A DNA stretch of 64,000 bases, taken from contig NZ_FYEE01000003.1 in the NCBI RefSeq assembly GCF_900187645.1, forward strand, positions 122,552 to 186,551, read 5' to 3'. Under the pieces are notes generated by a model. That model did not search any database. It was not told where the DNA came from and saw nothing but the letters and a program-made list of their open reading frames with translations. This document shows positions 21,365 to 30,289 of this stretch, piece after piece. The translations under genes were made by a program, and so were the position numbers. Source of the stretch: Pseudomonas sp. Irchel 3E20. GTDB taxonomy: Bacteria; Pseudomonadota; Gammaproteobacteria; Pseudomonadales; Pseudomonadaceae. The first letter of the stretch is position 1; each line of letters begins with the position of its first letter.

Positions 21365-21366
21365 TG

Positions 21367-21927
21367 CTACTTGCTCCGTCCAATCAGTTGCAGGAATTCC
21401 TGGCGGGTGTTGCTCGACTCGCGAAAGGCGCCGAGCATCACCGAGGTGTTCATGGTCGAGTTCTGCTTCTCGACCCCGCGCATCATCATGCACATGTGTT
21501 TGGCTTCAATCACCACCGCCACGCCGGCGGCCTGGGTGACCTGCTGCACCGCGTCGGCGATCTGCCGCGTGAGGTTCTCTTGGATCTGCAAGCGCCGCGC
21601 GTACATATCGACGATGCGCGCGATCTTCGACAGCCCCAGCACCTTGCCGGTGGGGATGTACGCCACGTGGGCCTTGCCGATAAAGGGCAGCAGGTGATGT
21701 TCGCACAGTGAGTACAGCTCAATGTCGGCAACGATCACCATCTCGTCGCTATCTGACGCGAACAGGGCGCCATTGACGATGTCCTCCAGGCTCTGCCCAT
21801 AGCCGTGGCAAAGGTACTGCATGGCCTTGGCGGCGCGTGCCGGGGTGTCTTGCAAGCCTTCGCGCGTGGGGTCTTCGCCCAGGCCGATGAGGATTTGCCG
21901 GTAATGCTGGGGCAGGGACAGCGTCAT
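21367..21927 (-). CDS. folE: GTP cyclohydrolase I FolE
   Basis: A 186-residue zinc enzyme that opens GTP to give 7,8-dihydroneopterin triphosphate. The zinc ligands Cys and His are in [20 protein letters not shown] and the second Cys in [30 protein letters not shown] binds the triphosphate. A strong GGAGG lies 7 bases before the ATG. Pseudomonas usually has more than one folE; this copy is tied to monapterin synthesis by its neighbours folM and folX. Confidence 0.95.
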   Translation of the reverse strand: MTLSLPQHYRQILIGLGEDPTREGLQDTPARAAKAMQYLCHGYGQSLEDIVNGALFASDSDEMVIVADIELYSLCEHHLLPFIGKAHVAYIPTGKVLGLSKIARIVDMYARRLQIQENLTRQIADAVQQVTQAAGVAVVIEAKHMCMMMRGVEKQNSTMNTSVMLGAFRESSNTRQEFLQLIGRSK

Positions 21928-21950
21928 ACAACATCCTCCGCGGGGGCCGC

Positions 21951-22661
21951 CTACTTGAGGTGCCGCCCGCCATTGACGGTCAGGGTGGTGCCAGTGACAC
22001 AGGGGCTTTGCAGCAGATAACGCAAGCCCTGGTAAATCGCCTCGCTACCGGGCGCAACGCCCATCACCGATTTGGCCAAGGCCTTGGCCCGGTAGGCCGC
22101 GTCATCGCCCTCATTGAACAGCACCAGGGCCGGGGCGATAGCGTTGACCTTGATGTGCGGCGCATAGCGGGCGGCGAACGACAGGGTCAGGCTGTCCAGC
22201 CCGGCCTTGCTGGCGCAGTAGGCGATATGGTTGCTGCTGCCCTTGCGCGTCACGTCGTCGCTGATGTGGACGATATCCGCCGGGCTCGAGCGCTCCAGCA
22301 GCGGCGCGCAATGCAGGTTGATGAGGTAGGGCGCGAGCATGTGCACGCTGAACATCTGCGTGAAGGCTTGCGCCTCATCGCCCGCAGGTTCCTTCAGCCA
22401 CGCCGAGGCGTTGTGGACGATGGCGCGCAAGCTGTCGGTGTGGGTTTTCAGTTCGCCGATAAAGGCCAGGATGCTGGCCTCGCTGGAAAAATCCGCGAAC
22501 AGCGTTACTGCGCCCCGCTCGCGAAGGGTTTGCAGGCCGGGGCGTTCGCTGCGGTAGCTGACAATCACCGGGTGGCCGGCCTCGAGCAGGCGCAGCGCAC
22601 AGTGCAGGCCGACACGCTGGCTGGCGCCGGTGATAAGAATCGGGGCTGGGGGCTGGGTCAT
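21951..22661 (-). CDS. folM: Dihydromonapterin reductase FolM
   Basis: A 236-residue SDR that reduces dihydromonapterin to tetrahydromonapterin, the probable cofactor of phenylalanine hydroxylase PhhA in pseudomonads. [19 protein letters not shown] holds the FolM-type TGxxxRxG dinucleotide motif, NASAWL replaces the usual NNAG, and YCASKAG is the catalytic Tyr-x3-Lys. It is the first gene of the folM-folE-folX-DUF1244-hopJ run; a TATAGT near 22693 may be its -10 box. Confidence 0.92.
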   Translation of the reverse strand: MTQPPAPILITGASQRVGLHCALRLLEAGHPVIVSYRSERPGLQTLRERGAVTLFADFSSEASILAFIGELKTHTDSLRAIVHNASAWLKEPAGDEAQAFTQMFSVHMLAPYLINLHCAPLLERSSPADIVHISDDVTRKGSSNHIAYCASKAGLDSLTLSFAARYAPHIKVNAIAPALVLFNEGDDAAYRAKALAKSVMGVAPGSEAIYQGLRYLLQSPCVTGTTLTVNGGRHLK

Positions 22662-22723
22662 GTGCGGCTCGCGTCACGGGTAGGGCAAAACTATACCAGC
22701 GACGGGCTATCAGCGCCCCGCGC

Positions 22724-23293
22724 TTATGGGTTCTGCGCAGCGGTCGGGGCGGGCAGGGCGCGGGTCGCCGTGGCGTTGAGCCAATTAGCCAGCAGGCGCG
22801 TGGAGAGTGGGATGAACAGGTACACCATCAGCGGCGTCAGGGCCAGGGTACTGACGAACACTCGGCTTAGCAGTCCCAGGTCGGTGAGCCACGGGCCCAG
22901 CAGCCAGTTGAACAGCAGCGACACCGGAAAGAACGCTAGCCAGATCGCCACCGCTTGCTTCCAGCGTGGCGGGCGCGCGCCGCTGGTGCCGAACCAGCCG
23001 TCGATGCCGCGTACCCGATGTTCCGAAGGGTGGGCGAACAGGTCGCTGCCACGGGCGAGCCACGCTGTACGTGAGACAGAATGCTCCCAGGCGTGCAGGG
23101 TCTGTTCATTGGCGAAGCGGAAGATGATCTGGAATTCGTTATCGTCGGGCGGTGGGGCCAGTACGCCGGACCCGAGGTAGCCGGGGAAGTCGGTGGCCAG
23201 TTGCTCGCCTTCGTGGAGCCAGGCAATCAGGTCCTGATAGCGGCCATCGGCAACGCGGCGCGCCACCATCAGGGTGACGGGTGAGGTCGACAT
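22724..23293 (-). CDS. Antibiotic biosynthesis monooxygenase-domain membrane protein
   Basis: A 189-residue protein with an N-terminal ABM domain (about 1-105; VTLMVARRVADGRYQDLIAW, FRFANEQTLHAWEHS) and two C-terminal membrane segments (about 123-142 and 152-175). The ABM fold occurs in small oxygenases and heme- or quinone-handling proteins; the membrane-anchored type has no settled role. The ORF stays open to 23518, but MSTSPVTLMVARRV at 23293 follows an AAGGAG-poor but acceptable GGAGAT. It is divergent from the LitR-like regulator, which suggests it is a target. Confidence 0.8.
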   Translation of the reverse strand: MSTSPVTLMVARRVADGRYQDLIAWLHEGEQLATDFPGYLGSGVLAPPPDDNEFQIIFRFANEQTLHAWEHSVSRTAWLARGSDLFAHPSEHRVRGIDGWFGTSGARPPRWKQAVAIWLAFFPVSLLFNWLLGPWLTDLGLLSRVFVSTLALTPLMVYLFIPLSTRLLANWLNATATRALPAPTAAQNP

Positions 23294-23504
23294 GGGTTTA
23301 TCTCCGTAATGCTGACGCGCGTTCCCGGGTAGGGGCGCACTGCACGCAGCGCCGGGGTGATGGGCTGCGTTGAAATTCAGGCAAGGATTATTCCCGATTC
23401 CATCAAATACACCAGCGCGGTGTGCGACAAACTGCACTTGATATCCCCAGGTGAGCCGGGGATAGAATGGGATCCAATACTTTTTCGGACCTTTCCCGCA
23501 GAAC

Positions 23505-24455
23505 ATGCCTGTTATCACCGAACTTCACGGATCTTCCACGGCGTCCCGACAGCTCCAGCAAGAAGACCTGTTCCCGATTCGGGAAGTGTCACGCCTGACT
23601 GGCGTCAACCCGGTCACCCTGCGTGCCTGGGAGCGGCGCTATGGTTTGATCGTGCCCACACGCACCGAAAGTGGGCATCGCCTGTATTCCATGACCGATA
23701 TCGAGCGGGTGCGCAGCATCCTGCACTGGATCGAACGCGGTGTGGCGGTGAGCAAGATCGGCCGGATCCTGGCTAAAAACAGCAGTGTTCACGCCTATGC
23801 CGACGCGCCAGGCGCCCGCCAGGAATACGAACAGTGGCAAAGCCGCCTGCGCGGTGCCCTCGCTGCCTTTGACGAGCGGCACCTGGAGCGGCTCTATGGC
23901 CAGGTATTCGCCAGCTACCCCGTGGCGGTGGTGTTTCAGGACATTTTGCTGCCGTTGTGGAAAAGCCTTATGCAGCAGCCCCGGGGCTTTGGCCAGGCCA
24001 GCGAATGGCTGATGCTCGACAGCTTTCTGCGCACCCGGGTGTCTCAACGCTTGCTGTTTTTGCGCGGCGAACAACCGCACAAGATCCTGCTGAGCGCCCT
24101 TACCGAACCCAGCTACGAACTCGAATTGCTGGTGGCGGCGCTGTTGCTGGGCAACGAGCAGGTTGAGGTGCGGGTGTTGGCGCTGGGCCAGCCTTTCGAT
24201 GAATTGACCTTGCTGTGCGAGCGGATCAAGCCCCAGGCGCTGGTGCTGTTCGGCAACCATGCCCCGGCGCCGGAGTGGCCACGGCGCCTCAATCGCCTGG
24301 CGATGAGCCTGGATTGCCCGCTGATGCTGGCGGGCGCTACCGCTGACCTGCTTCAGGAAAGCCTGGCCGGCACCTCGATCGGTCGCCTGGGTAGCGAAGG
24401 GCCTTTGATGCAGCGGCGGTTGATGCGGTTTCTCAGCGGTACGCTGGATACCTGA
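23505..24455 (+). CDS. MerR-family regulator, class II LitR type
   Basis: A 316-residue regulator. The N-terminal MerR HTH is FPIREVSRLTGVNPVTLRAW, with ERRYGLIVPTRTESGHRLYS (about residues 23-90). The rest resembles the cap and cobalamin-binding domains of CarH/LitR but lacks their signature residues: the Trp-x9-Glu-His motif is not kept (SEWLMLDSFLRTRV) and there is no DxHxxG. That is the hallmark of class II LitR proteins, which in P. putida control light-induced genes together with short LOV photoreceptors. A short LOV gene lies 0.7 kb downstream on the other strand. Confidence 0.82.
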   Translation: MPVITELHGSSTASRQLQQEDLFPIREVSRLTGVNPVTLRAWERRYGLIVPTRTESGHRLYSMTDIERVRSILHWIERGVAVSKIGRILAKNSSVHAYADAPGARQEYEQWQSRLRGALAAFDERHLERLYGQVFASYPVAVVFQDILLPLWKSLMQQPRGFGQASEWLMLDSFLRTRVSQRLLFLRGEQPHKILLSALTEPSYELELLVAALLLGNEQVEVRVLALGQPFDELTLLCERIKPQALVLFGNHAPAPEWPRRLNRLAMSLDCPLMLAGATADLLQESLAGTSIGRLGSEGPLMQRRLMRFLSGTLDT

Positions 24456-24460
24456 GTGGC

Positions 24461-25066
24461 TCAGCTATGCAGGGCCGGATGGCTGAGGCGGTGCTGTTGC
24501 AGAATGAACTGGCGCAGGCGCTCGGTTTCGTCCGTGTCGCTCTGGTTCAGGCGATAGGCGAAGAAGCCTTGGGCGGTTTCGCGCTCGAAGCTGCCGCGCA
24601 GGGCAATGCGCTCATAGCCTGAGGGGCTGAACCACTGGGCGAACTGGCGCGGCGGCTTGGTGCGGTTGCGGATTTCCACCAGCACGCCTTTGAACGACAC
24701 CTCGTGTACCCACAGGGCTGCGGGCTGGCCATGGGCATTCTCCAGGGGCACCGGCTCTTCCAGCGCCAGGCGCCAGGGGCGAACCATCGGCCCGTCTTCA
24801 AAAATACTCGGCACACCCAGGCGCAGGTGCAAGGCGTGGAATTCGTCTTCCACCAGGTGCAGGGGAAAGGTCATCTGCTGGTTTTCGAATTGCGCTTGAA
24901 TCGTCACTTGCTCGTTGGCCGCCAGGCGCGTGAGCAGATCGCGGATCTGCGAACCGCCGTTGACCAACAGGCTCGAGGTCGCATCCCGCACATTGAGCTG
25001 CGGGTTGTGCTGCATGGTCTGGATGAAATCCAGCTCATCCTGGGTCAGGAGGGTGTCACGGTGCAT
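24461..25066 (-). CDS. Conserved hypothetical protein, possibly PilZ/YcgR-like
   Basis: A 201-residue soluble protein starting MHRDTLLTQDELDFIQTMQ. The fold pattern of beta strands (VTIQAQFENQQMTFPLHLVE, then WVHEVSFKGVLVEIRNRT) recalls PilZ or flagellar-brake domains, but I see no RxxxR c-di-GMP motif with certainty, so the function is left open. It is placed between the LitR-like and LOV genes and shares the LOV gene's strand, with 51 bases between them, so the two may form one unit. A TTG start at 25117 is possible but less likely. Confidence 0.7.
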   Translation of the reverse strand: MHRDTLLTQDELDFIQTMQHNPQLNVRDATSSLLVNGGSQIRDLLTRLAANEQVTIQAQFENQQMTFPLHLVEDEFHALHLRLGVPSIFEDGPMVRPWRLALEEPVPLENAHGQPAALWVHEVSFKGVLVEIRNRTKPPRQFAQWFSPSGYERIALRGSFERETAQGFFAYRLNQSDTDETERLRQFILQQHRLSHPALHS

Positions 25067-25117
25067 GGCGAACTCGAGAAAAAGGGCAGGTTCAGGGGTG
25101 ATTGTAGTTAATGACAA

Positions 25118-25591
25118 TTAATTCGCGGTCTTGTTTGCGCCGCCCGTCGCCTGGAGCGCGCTTAATTGCGCCTGCAACTCGGCCACTTGGTTTTCCAGCT
25201 TCTGCACCCGTTGTTCAGCGCGAACCTGGGCCGAGACATCCTTCTGCACCCCGACTATGTACGTCTGTTGGTCGTTCTCGTTGAGCACCGTCGATAACGA
25301 CAGCTCGTTCCAGAACGGCGTGCCGTCCTTGCGGTAGTTGCGCAGCACTTCGCGGCACGAACGGCGCCGGTTGAGGGCGTCGCGGATCAGCGCCAATGCC
25401 GGTTGGTCGCGGTCGCCGGCCTGCAAAAAGCGACAGTCCTGGTACAGAATCTCGTCGCTGCTGTAGCCGGTCATGCGCTCGAAGGCCGGGTTCACGTAGA
25501 TGAGGATGTTGTCTTCGCCTTCTTTCTCGGCGATGACGATGCCGTCGTGGGAGGCGTTGATGACCATTTGCAGCAGGTGGGCATTTATCAT
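25118..25591 (-). CDS. Short LOV blue-light photoreceptor
   Basis: A 157-residue single-domain LOV protein. The flavin-adduct cysteine is Cys53 in ILYQDCRFLQAGDRDQ, the same number as in P. putida PpSB1-LOV. NPAFERMTGYSSDEI, EVLRNYRKDGTPFWNELS and the terminal VGVQKDVSAQ complete the PAS/LOV core. A coiled-coil C-terminal helix follows (residues ~125-150, heptads in VQKLENQVAELQAQLSALQ), as in the dimeric short LOV proteins; there is no effector domain. The start at 25591 (ATG) rather than TTG 25597 keeps the conserved numbering. It probably works with the LitR-like regulator nearby. Confidence 0.92.
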   Translation of the reverse strand: MINAHLLQMVINASHDGIVIAEKEGEDNILIYVNPAFERMTGYSSDEILYQDCRFLQAGDRDQPALALIRDALNRRRSCREVLRNYRKDGTPFWNELSLSTVLNENDQQTYIVGVQKDVSAQVRAEQRVQKLENQVAELQAQLSALQATGGANKTAN

Positions 25592-25744
25592 CGGCAAGCT
25601 GTCCGGTCATTCGCGGTAGCCGGGGATTCTAAGGCAAGATCGGCAACTGTCCACTTGCCATCATTTCTAATTGAGAGGCAGTCGCATTTTTTTCCTGCGC
25701 ACTGCTAGTATCGCGGTCTTTGTATCAGCCTCAGGATCAGATTG

Positions 25745-26197
25745 ATGAAAGTCGCCATTCTTAACGGTTCGGTGTACGGCGTATCGGAAGACGTCGCACA
25801 GAACGCTGCGAAATTGCTCAAAACCGCGGGTTTCGATGTGATGCACAACCCCCGGGCAAGCCTGGAGCAGTTCCTGGAATTTGCCCCCGACGCCCTGTTG
25901 GCGGTGACTTCGACCACCGGCCTGGGCGAGCTGCCAGACAACCTGCAAGGGCTGTATGCCAGCCTTCGTGACCAGTTGCCCGGTGCCTGGCGCGGTTTGC
26001 CCGGCGGCGTAATCGGCCTGGGCGATTCGTGCTACGGCGACACCTTTTGCAGTGGCGGGGAGCAAATGCACGAACTGTTCGAGGAGTTGGGCGTGCGTGA
26101 GGTGCTGCCGATGCTGCGCCTGGACGCTAGCGAAACCATCAACCCGGACCGCGATTCCGAGCCATGGATCGCCGACTTCATCCACGCCCTCAAGTAA
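25745..26197 (+). CDS. Flavodoxin-like protein
   Basis: A 150-residue protein with a flavodoxin fold: the FMN phosphate loop NGSVYGVSEDVAQNAAKLL (residues ~6-24), VTSTTGLGELPDNL near the isoalloxazine, and GLGDSCYGDTFCSGGEQM. It resembles MioC/YqcA-type flavodoxins and probably carries single electrons to an unknown reductase. It is divergent from the LOV gene. Its last 8 bases overlap the end of the convergent LysR gene. Confidence 0.87.
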   Translation: MKVAILNGSVYGVSEDVAQNAAKLLKTAGFDVMHNPRASLEQFLEFAPDALLAVTSTTGLGELPDNLQGLYASLRDQLPGAWRGLPGGVIGLGDSCYGDTFCSGGEQMHELFEELGVREVLPMLRLDASETINPDRDSEPWIADFIHALK

Positions 26198-27074
26198 CCG
26201 GGCGCTCGCGCAACAGGGCCAGCCAGGCCTGGGCAGCCTTTGACAGGTACGCGCCCTCGCGCCAGATAAAGGCAATGTCCCAACGCAAATAGTCCGGCGC
26301 CCGCAACGGGCGCAGGATAACGCCTTCGCGCACCAGGCCTCGCGCCACCAGCCGCGGCAGCAGCACCACGCCCTGGCCCGCGGCCACCAGCGCCGCGAGA
26401 AAATCGGCCTGGCCACTGCGCCCGCCCTCGCGGGGGGTGAAGCCCAGTTGCTGGCAAGCCTGGTGCAAACGGTCATTGAGGACAAAACTGCGCTGGTACA
26501 GCAGGAACGGCGTATCCGCTAATTCTTCCAGGCCAATCACAGCCTGCCCGGCCAAGGGATGATCGGCGGGCAGCAAGGCGTCCAGCGGCTCGTCGCAGAA
26601 GGGCTGGAAGGCAAATTGCGGGTCCTTGGGTTGCAGGCTGCCGCCCAGCTCCAGTTCGCCACTGAGCACCGCTTGCTCGATGCTACGGCTGCCGCCCTCC
26701 AGCAAGTACACGGTGATGTTGGGGTAACGTCGGCGATATTCGGCAAACAACCCGGCAAACAGCGCATCACTGCCCAGCAACGGCAGGCCCAGGCGCAGTT
26801 CGCCCCTGGCCAGTTGGCTCAAGTCGTCCAGTTCACTGAGCAATTCGTTGTGCTGGCGGAGCATGGCTTCGCCCCGTTGCAGGACGACTTGGCCAGCGGC
26901 GGTGAGGCGGATATGGGAGCCGAGGCGATCCAGCAGCGGGGTGCCCAGGCTCTGTTCCAATTGGGCGATTTGCTTGCTGACTGCCGATTGGCTGACGTTG
27001 AGGGTTTTCGCCGCTTGGGTGAAGCCGCCCTGGTGGATGACTTCGACGAAGCTGCGCAGGTGTTTGAATTCCAT
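26190..27074 (-). CDS. LysR-family regulator next to cidAB (CidR-like)
   Basis: A 294-residue LTTR with the HTH in residues ~15-45 (GGFTQAAKTLNVSQSAVSKQ) and a periplasmic-binding-like effector domain. It is divergent from cidA, and LysR genes in this position (CidR) activate the Cid genes in response to acetate or acetoin in Gram-positives; in Pseudomonas the trigger is not known. The 95-base gap has an ATTCC-N5-GGAAT element just before its own start. Confidence 0.85.
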   Translation of the reverse strand: MEFKHLRSFVEVIHQGGFTQAAKTLNVSQSAVSKQIAQLEQSLGTPLLDRLGSHIRLTAAGQVVLQRGEAMLRQHNELLSELDDLSQLARGELRLGLPLLGSDALFAGLFAEYRRRYPNITVYLLEGGSRSIEQAVLSGELELGGSLQPKDPQFAFQPFCDEPLDALLPADHPLAGQAVIGLEELADTPFLLYQRSFVLNDRLHQACQQLGFTPREGGRSGQADFLAALVAAGQGVVLLPRLVARGLVREGVILRPLRAPDYLRWDIAFIWREGAYLSKAAQAWLALLRERPVT

Positions 27075-27080
27075 GGTGTG

Positions 27081-27095
27081 ATTCCAGTTTGGAAT
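27081..27095. promoter_or_regulatory. LysR-type operator candidate between cidR-like gene and cidA
   Basis: ATTCC-AGTTT-GGAAT, a perfect 5-base inverted repeat with the T-N11-A layout bound by LysR proteins, 7 bases upstream of the LysR start codon. It suits autoregulation with activation of cidA. Confidence 0.6.
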
Positions 27096-27169
27096 GGCTT
27101 GTAGTCTAACAATTCGTTTTGGGGATGGAAGGGGTTTCTTTAAACTGAGCCTCTCTGAGGACCCCCACC

Positions 27170-27556
27170 ATGAAACCTGTTGCGTTAAAACATCTGGCCC
27201 GCCTATTGGGCGAGTTGGCGATCCTGTTGGCGATCTACCTGTTGGGCTGCCAGTTGGCGGTGTGGCTGGGTTGGCCGATTCCCGGCGGGGTGATTGGCCT
27301 GGCGTTGCTGTTGTTGGCGTTCGCCTCGGGCGTGGTCAAGCCTGCCGCGTTGCAATTGGGCGCGGGCCTGCTGTTGGCGGAAATGCTGCTGTTTTTTATC
27401 CCGGCGCTGATGAGCCTGTTGGACTACGGCAGCCTGCTACGCCATGACGGCTGGCGCATCCTGCTGGTGATTGGCGTCAGCACCTTGCTGGTGATGCTGG
27501 TCACCGCGTTCACCGTGGAATGGGTGTGCCGCTGGAGGACTCGCCATGACGTTTGA
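27170..27556 (+). CDS. cidA: CidA/LrgA-family holin-like membrane protein
   Basis: A 128-residue protein with four hydrophobic segments (about 15-33, 36-55, 62-84, 95-118). LGELAILLAIYLLGCQLAVW and GGVIGLALLLLAFASGVVK are typical. The CidA/LrgA proteins are described as holin-like modulators of murein hydrolase export and, more recently, of pyruvate or other small-molecule transport with the B partner. It overlaps cidB by 11 bases. Confidence 0.88.
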   Translation: MKPVALKHLARLLGELAILLAIYLLGCQLAVWLGWPIPGGVIGLALLLLAFASGVVKPAALQLGAGLLLAEMLLFFIPALMSLLDYGSLLRHDGWRILLVIGVSTLLVMLVTAFTVEWVCRWRTRHDV

Positions 27557-28232
27557 ACCGATGCCGGTGTTCTGGCTGCTGCTGACCCTGGGCGCGTACC
27601 TGTTCAGCCGTTGGCTCTACCGGCGCACCGGGCGCTATGTGTTGTCGCCGCTGATCCTCGTGCCGGCGCTGCTGCTGGCTCTGGCGGTGCCGCTGCACAC
27701 GGCCTACGCCGAATACGCCCGCAACACCCATTGGCTGATGTTGGTGCTGGGGCCGGTGACCGTGGCCTTTGCGGTGCCAATCTGGCAGCAACGGCGTTTG
27801 CTTGCCCGGCACTGGTCGGCGCTGTCGCTGGGCATGCTGGCAGGCAGCGTGGCCTCGATTGCCAGTTCCTACGGTTTGGCCAAGGCCCTGGCGCTGGACA
27901 GTTCGGTAACCATGTCCCTGGTGCCGCGCTCCATCACCACGCCCTTTGCCATGCCCCTGGCCCACGACCTGGGCGGCGTGCCGGAGCTGACGGCCGTGTT
28001 CGTGATGTTCACCGGGGTGTTCGGTGCCTTGCTCGGCGGCATTCTGCTCAAGTGGCTGCCGCTGCGCAGCGCCCTGGCCCGCGGTGCGCTGTTCGGCGTG
28101 GGCGCCCATGGTGCCGGGGTCAGCCGCGCCCAGGAAGTGGGCGGTGAAGAGGGCTCGGTGGCGGGCCTGGTGATGGTCCTGACCGGGTTGCTCAACCTGT
28201 TCGCCGCGCCATTGCTGGCCGCCCTGTTGTAG
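27546..28232 (+). CDS. cidB: CidB/LrgB-family membrane protein
   Basis: A 228-residue polytopic protein with 6-7 membrane segments. The family block SSYGLAKALALDSSVTMSLV, then PRSITTPFAMPLA, and the late FGVGAHGAGVSRAQEVGGEE are present. It is the B partner of CidA; the 11-base overlap implies coupled translation. The two probably form one inner-membrane complex under the divergent LysR regulator. Confidence 0.88.
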   Translation: MTFEPMPVFWLLLTLGAYLFSRWLYRRTGRYVLSPLILVPALLLALAVPLHTAYAEYARNTHWLMLVLGPVTVAFAVPIWQQRRLLARHWSALSLGMLAGSVASIASSYGLAKALALDSSVTMSLVPRSITTPFAMPLAHDLGGVPELTAVFVMFTGVFGALLGGILLKWLPLRSALARGALFGVGAHGAGVSRAQEVGGEEGSVAGLVMVLTGLLNLFAAPLLAALL

Positions 28233-28362
28233 CCACCTTTCTCAGGGATGACTCCCTCGGCCAGTAAGCTGGCTGCCAATGCAACTACGGCGCACGCGCC
28301 ACCTGACTAGACTGCCAGGACATTCGCTGAACAATAAAAACCCCAACGCGAGGTCCATTGCC

Positions 28363-29145
28363 GTGAGCCCAGCCCCAGCCCCGTTGTCCACCAGTGTCAA
28401 AGACCTCGTCAGCGCCGCCGAATGGCAGGCCCGCGTTGACCTGGCGGCCTGCTATCGCCTGGTGGCGATGCACGGTTGGGATGACCTGATCTTCACCCAC
28501 ATCTCGGCCAAGGTGCCGGGCACCGAAGATTTCCTGATTAACCCGTTCGGCCTGATGTTTCACGAAATCACTGCCTCCGGCCTGGTCAAGGTCGATCAGG
28601 CCGGGCGCAAACTGATGGCCAGCCCCTACGAGATCAACCCCGCCGGCTACACCATCCACAGCGCGGTGCATGAAGTGCGCCACGACGTAGCCTGCGTCAT
28701 GCACACCCACACCGCCGCCGGCGTGGCCGTGTCGGCCCAACGCCAGGGTGTGCTGCCCATCAGCCAGCAGTCGCTGTTCGTGTTGTCGAGCCTGGCTTAC
28801 CACGCCTATGAAGGGGTGGCCCTCAACCATGAGGAAAAGGCCCGGCTGCAAGCCGACCTGGGGCCGAATAACTTTCTGATGCTGCACAACCATGGCCTGC
28901 TGACCTGCGGCGGCACCATCGCCGACACCTTCTTGATGATGTTCACCTTCCAGCGCACCTGCGAAATCCAGGTGCTGGCGCAAAACGGTGCGGCGCAGTT
29001 GATCCACATCGAGCCGCAGATCCTCGCCGGCGCCAAGGCGATGGTCGCCGGTGTCACCAAAAGTGCCCAGGGCATGGGTGGCGCGCTGGCCTGGCCGGCG
29101 CTGCTGCGCAAACTCGATCAACACCACAGCGGATACCGCGACTGA
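28363..29145 (+). CDS. Class II aldolase/adducin-family protein
   Basis: A 260-residue zinc-dependent aldolase-fold protein, starting at a GTG preceded by GAGG. FTHISAKVPGTEDFLINPFG and the zinc region VMHTHTAAGVAVSAQ (His-x-His), plus MLHNHGLLTCG, are the family marks. The substrate is not predictable: relatives act on L-fuculose phosphate, ribulose phosphate or as decarboxylases. It overlaps the start of the alpha/beta hydrolase gene (TGATG), so both act together. An in-frame ATG at 28279 would add 28 residues without homology. Confidence 0.85.
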   Translation: MSPAPAPLSTSVKDLVSAAEWQARVDLAACYRLVAMHGWDDLIFTHISAKVPGTEDFLINPFGLMFHEITASGLVKVDQAGRKLMASPYEINPAGYTIHSAVHEVRHDVACVMHTHTAAGVAVSAQRQGVLPISQQSLFVLSSLAYHAYEGVALNHEEKARLQADLGPNNFLMLHNHGLLTCGGTIADTFLMMFTFQRTCEIQVLAQNGAAQLIHIEPQILAGAKAMVAGVTKSAQGMGGALAWPALLRKLDQHHSGYRD

Positions 29146-30047
29146 TGCCACTGGCCGAGATCCCCCTGAGCGTGTGGCGCAAACGCGCGCAGAGCTTTAC
29201 GTTTCGCGGCCACCGCATCCGTTACTGGGCCGCAGGCCAGGGCGAACCGCTGCTGCTGATCCACGGGTTCCCCACCGCCAGTTGGGACTGGCACTACCTA
29301 TGGCAACCATTGGCCCAACGCTACCGGGTGATTGCCTGCGACATGCTCGGTTTCGGCGACTCCGACAAACCGCGCCAGCACCGCTACAGCCTGATCGAGC
29401 AAGCCGACCTGCAACTGGCCTTGCTCGCCCACGTGCAGGTCAGTGAGCCCGTGCATGTGCTGGCCCACGACTACGGCGACAGCGTTGCGCAAGAGTTGCT
29501 GGCCCGCCATTACGAAGGCCGCAGCGCCCTGGCCAGTTGCGTGTTCCTCAACGGTGGGCTGTTCCCGGAAACCCACCGCCCGGTGCTGATGCAAAAACTG
29601 CTGCTTAGCCCCTTGGGCTGGATGATCGGCCGGGCGTTCAGCCGCGATACGCTGGTCAAGAACTTCCGGCAGATCTTCGGCCCCCACACCCGCCCCAGCG
29701 AGAGTGCCCTGGACGACTTCTGGAGCCTGGTGGCCAGCAACCACGGGCCGCGCGTCTTGCACCGGCTCATGGCTTACGTGCCCGAACGGCGCGTGCACCG
29801 CGACCGCTGGGTCGCCGCCATGCAGCGCGGTGATTTACCGCTGCGGGTGATCGACGGCGAAGCCGACCCGGTGTCGGGTGGCCACATGGTGGCGCGCTAC
29901 CGGCAACTGATCCCCGGCGCCGACACCGTGACCCTGCCCGGCATCGGCCATTACCCCCACGCGGAAGCGCCGGTGCAGGTGCTGTGGCATTACCTGGCTT
30001 TTCGCGAACAACTGGCCGCGCCGCCGCGTATCCGCGCCTGTTCCTGA
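29145..30047 (+). CDS. Alpha/beta hydrolase
   Basis: A 300-residue alpha/beta hydrolase. LLLIHGFPTASWDWHYLWQP is the oxyanion-hole HG region, and the nucleophile elbow is AHDYGDSVAQELL, where Asp takes the nucleophile place as in epoxide hydrolases and haloalkane dehalogenases. The catalytic His is in GIGHYPHAEAP near the end, and DGEADPVSGG has the acid. It overlaps the aldolase stop. Likely an epoxide or dehalogenase-type hydrolase; substrate unknown. Confidence 0.82.
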   Translation: MPLAEIPLSVWRKRAQSFTFRGHRIRYWAAGQGEPLLLIHGFPTASWDWHYLWQPLAQRYRVIACDMLGFGDSDKPRQHRYSLIEQADLQLALLAHVQVSEPVHVLAHDYGDSVAQELLARHYEGRSALASCVFLNGGLFPETHRPVLMQKLLLSPLGWMIGRAFSRDTLVKNFRQIFGPHTRPSESALDDFWSLVASNHGPRVLHRLMAYVPERRVHRDRWVAAMQRGDLPLRVIDGEADPVSGGHMVARYRQLIPGADTVTLPGIGHYPHAEAPVQVLWHYLAFREQLAAPPRIRACS

Positions 30048-30050
30048 GCA

Positions 30051-30167
30051 CCTGTAACACGCGGGCTTGCCCGCGCTCGGCGGCATGGCGGGCGTAAAAA
30101 TGGATGGGCACACATCCGTCAGGGCTGCTTCGCACCCCCGCGCGGGCAAGCCCGCTTGCTACAGAGC
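30051..30167. repeat. REPIN: two inverted REP copies
   Basis: CGCGGGCTTGCCCGCG near 30059-30075 and its reverse complement around 30139-30160, each with a matching outer TGTA(A/G)CA arm, about 65 bases apart. It fills most of the space after the hydrolase gene; the remainder up to 30289 has no other feature I can name except a promoter-like stretch for the SDR gene. Confidence 0.8.
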
Positions 30168-30289
30168 AAATCCGGCGCTTTATCCCCCAGCCTTATCGCG
30201 CACCATTCAGCGTGGGCCGTGTTTATTGTGACCAGAACGCCGGTGCCCGACACTCGGGGCATTAGTCATTGGCCCTGCGGGAGTTCGTT

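Noticed and set aside
23294..23504. Paired TGTACA-type LitR operator
   Set aside because: No such hexamer pair was found in the intergenic region by eye, so I list no LitR site.
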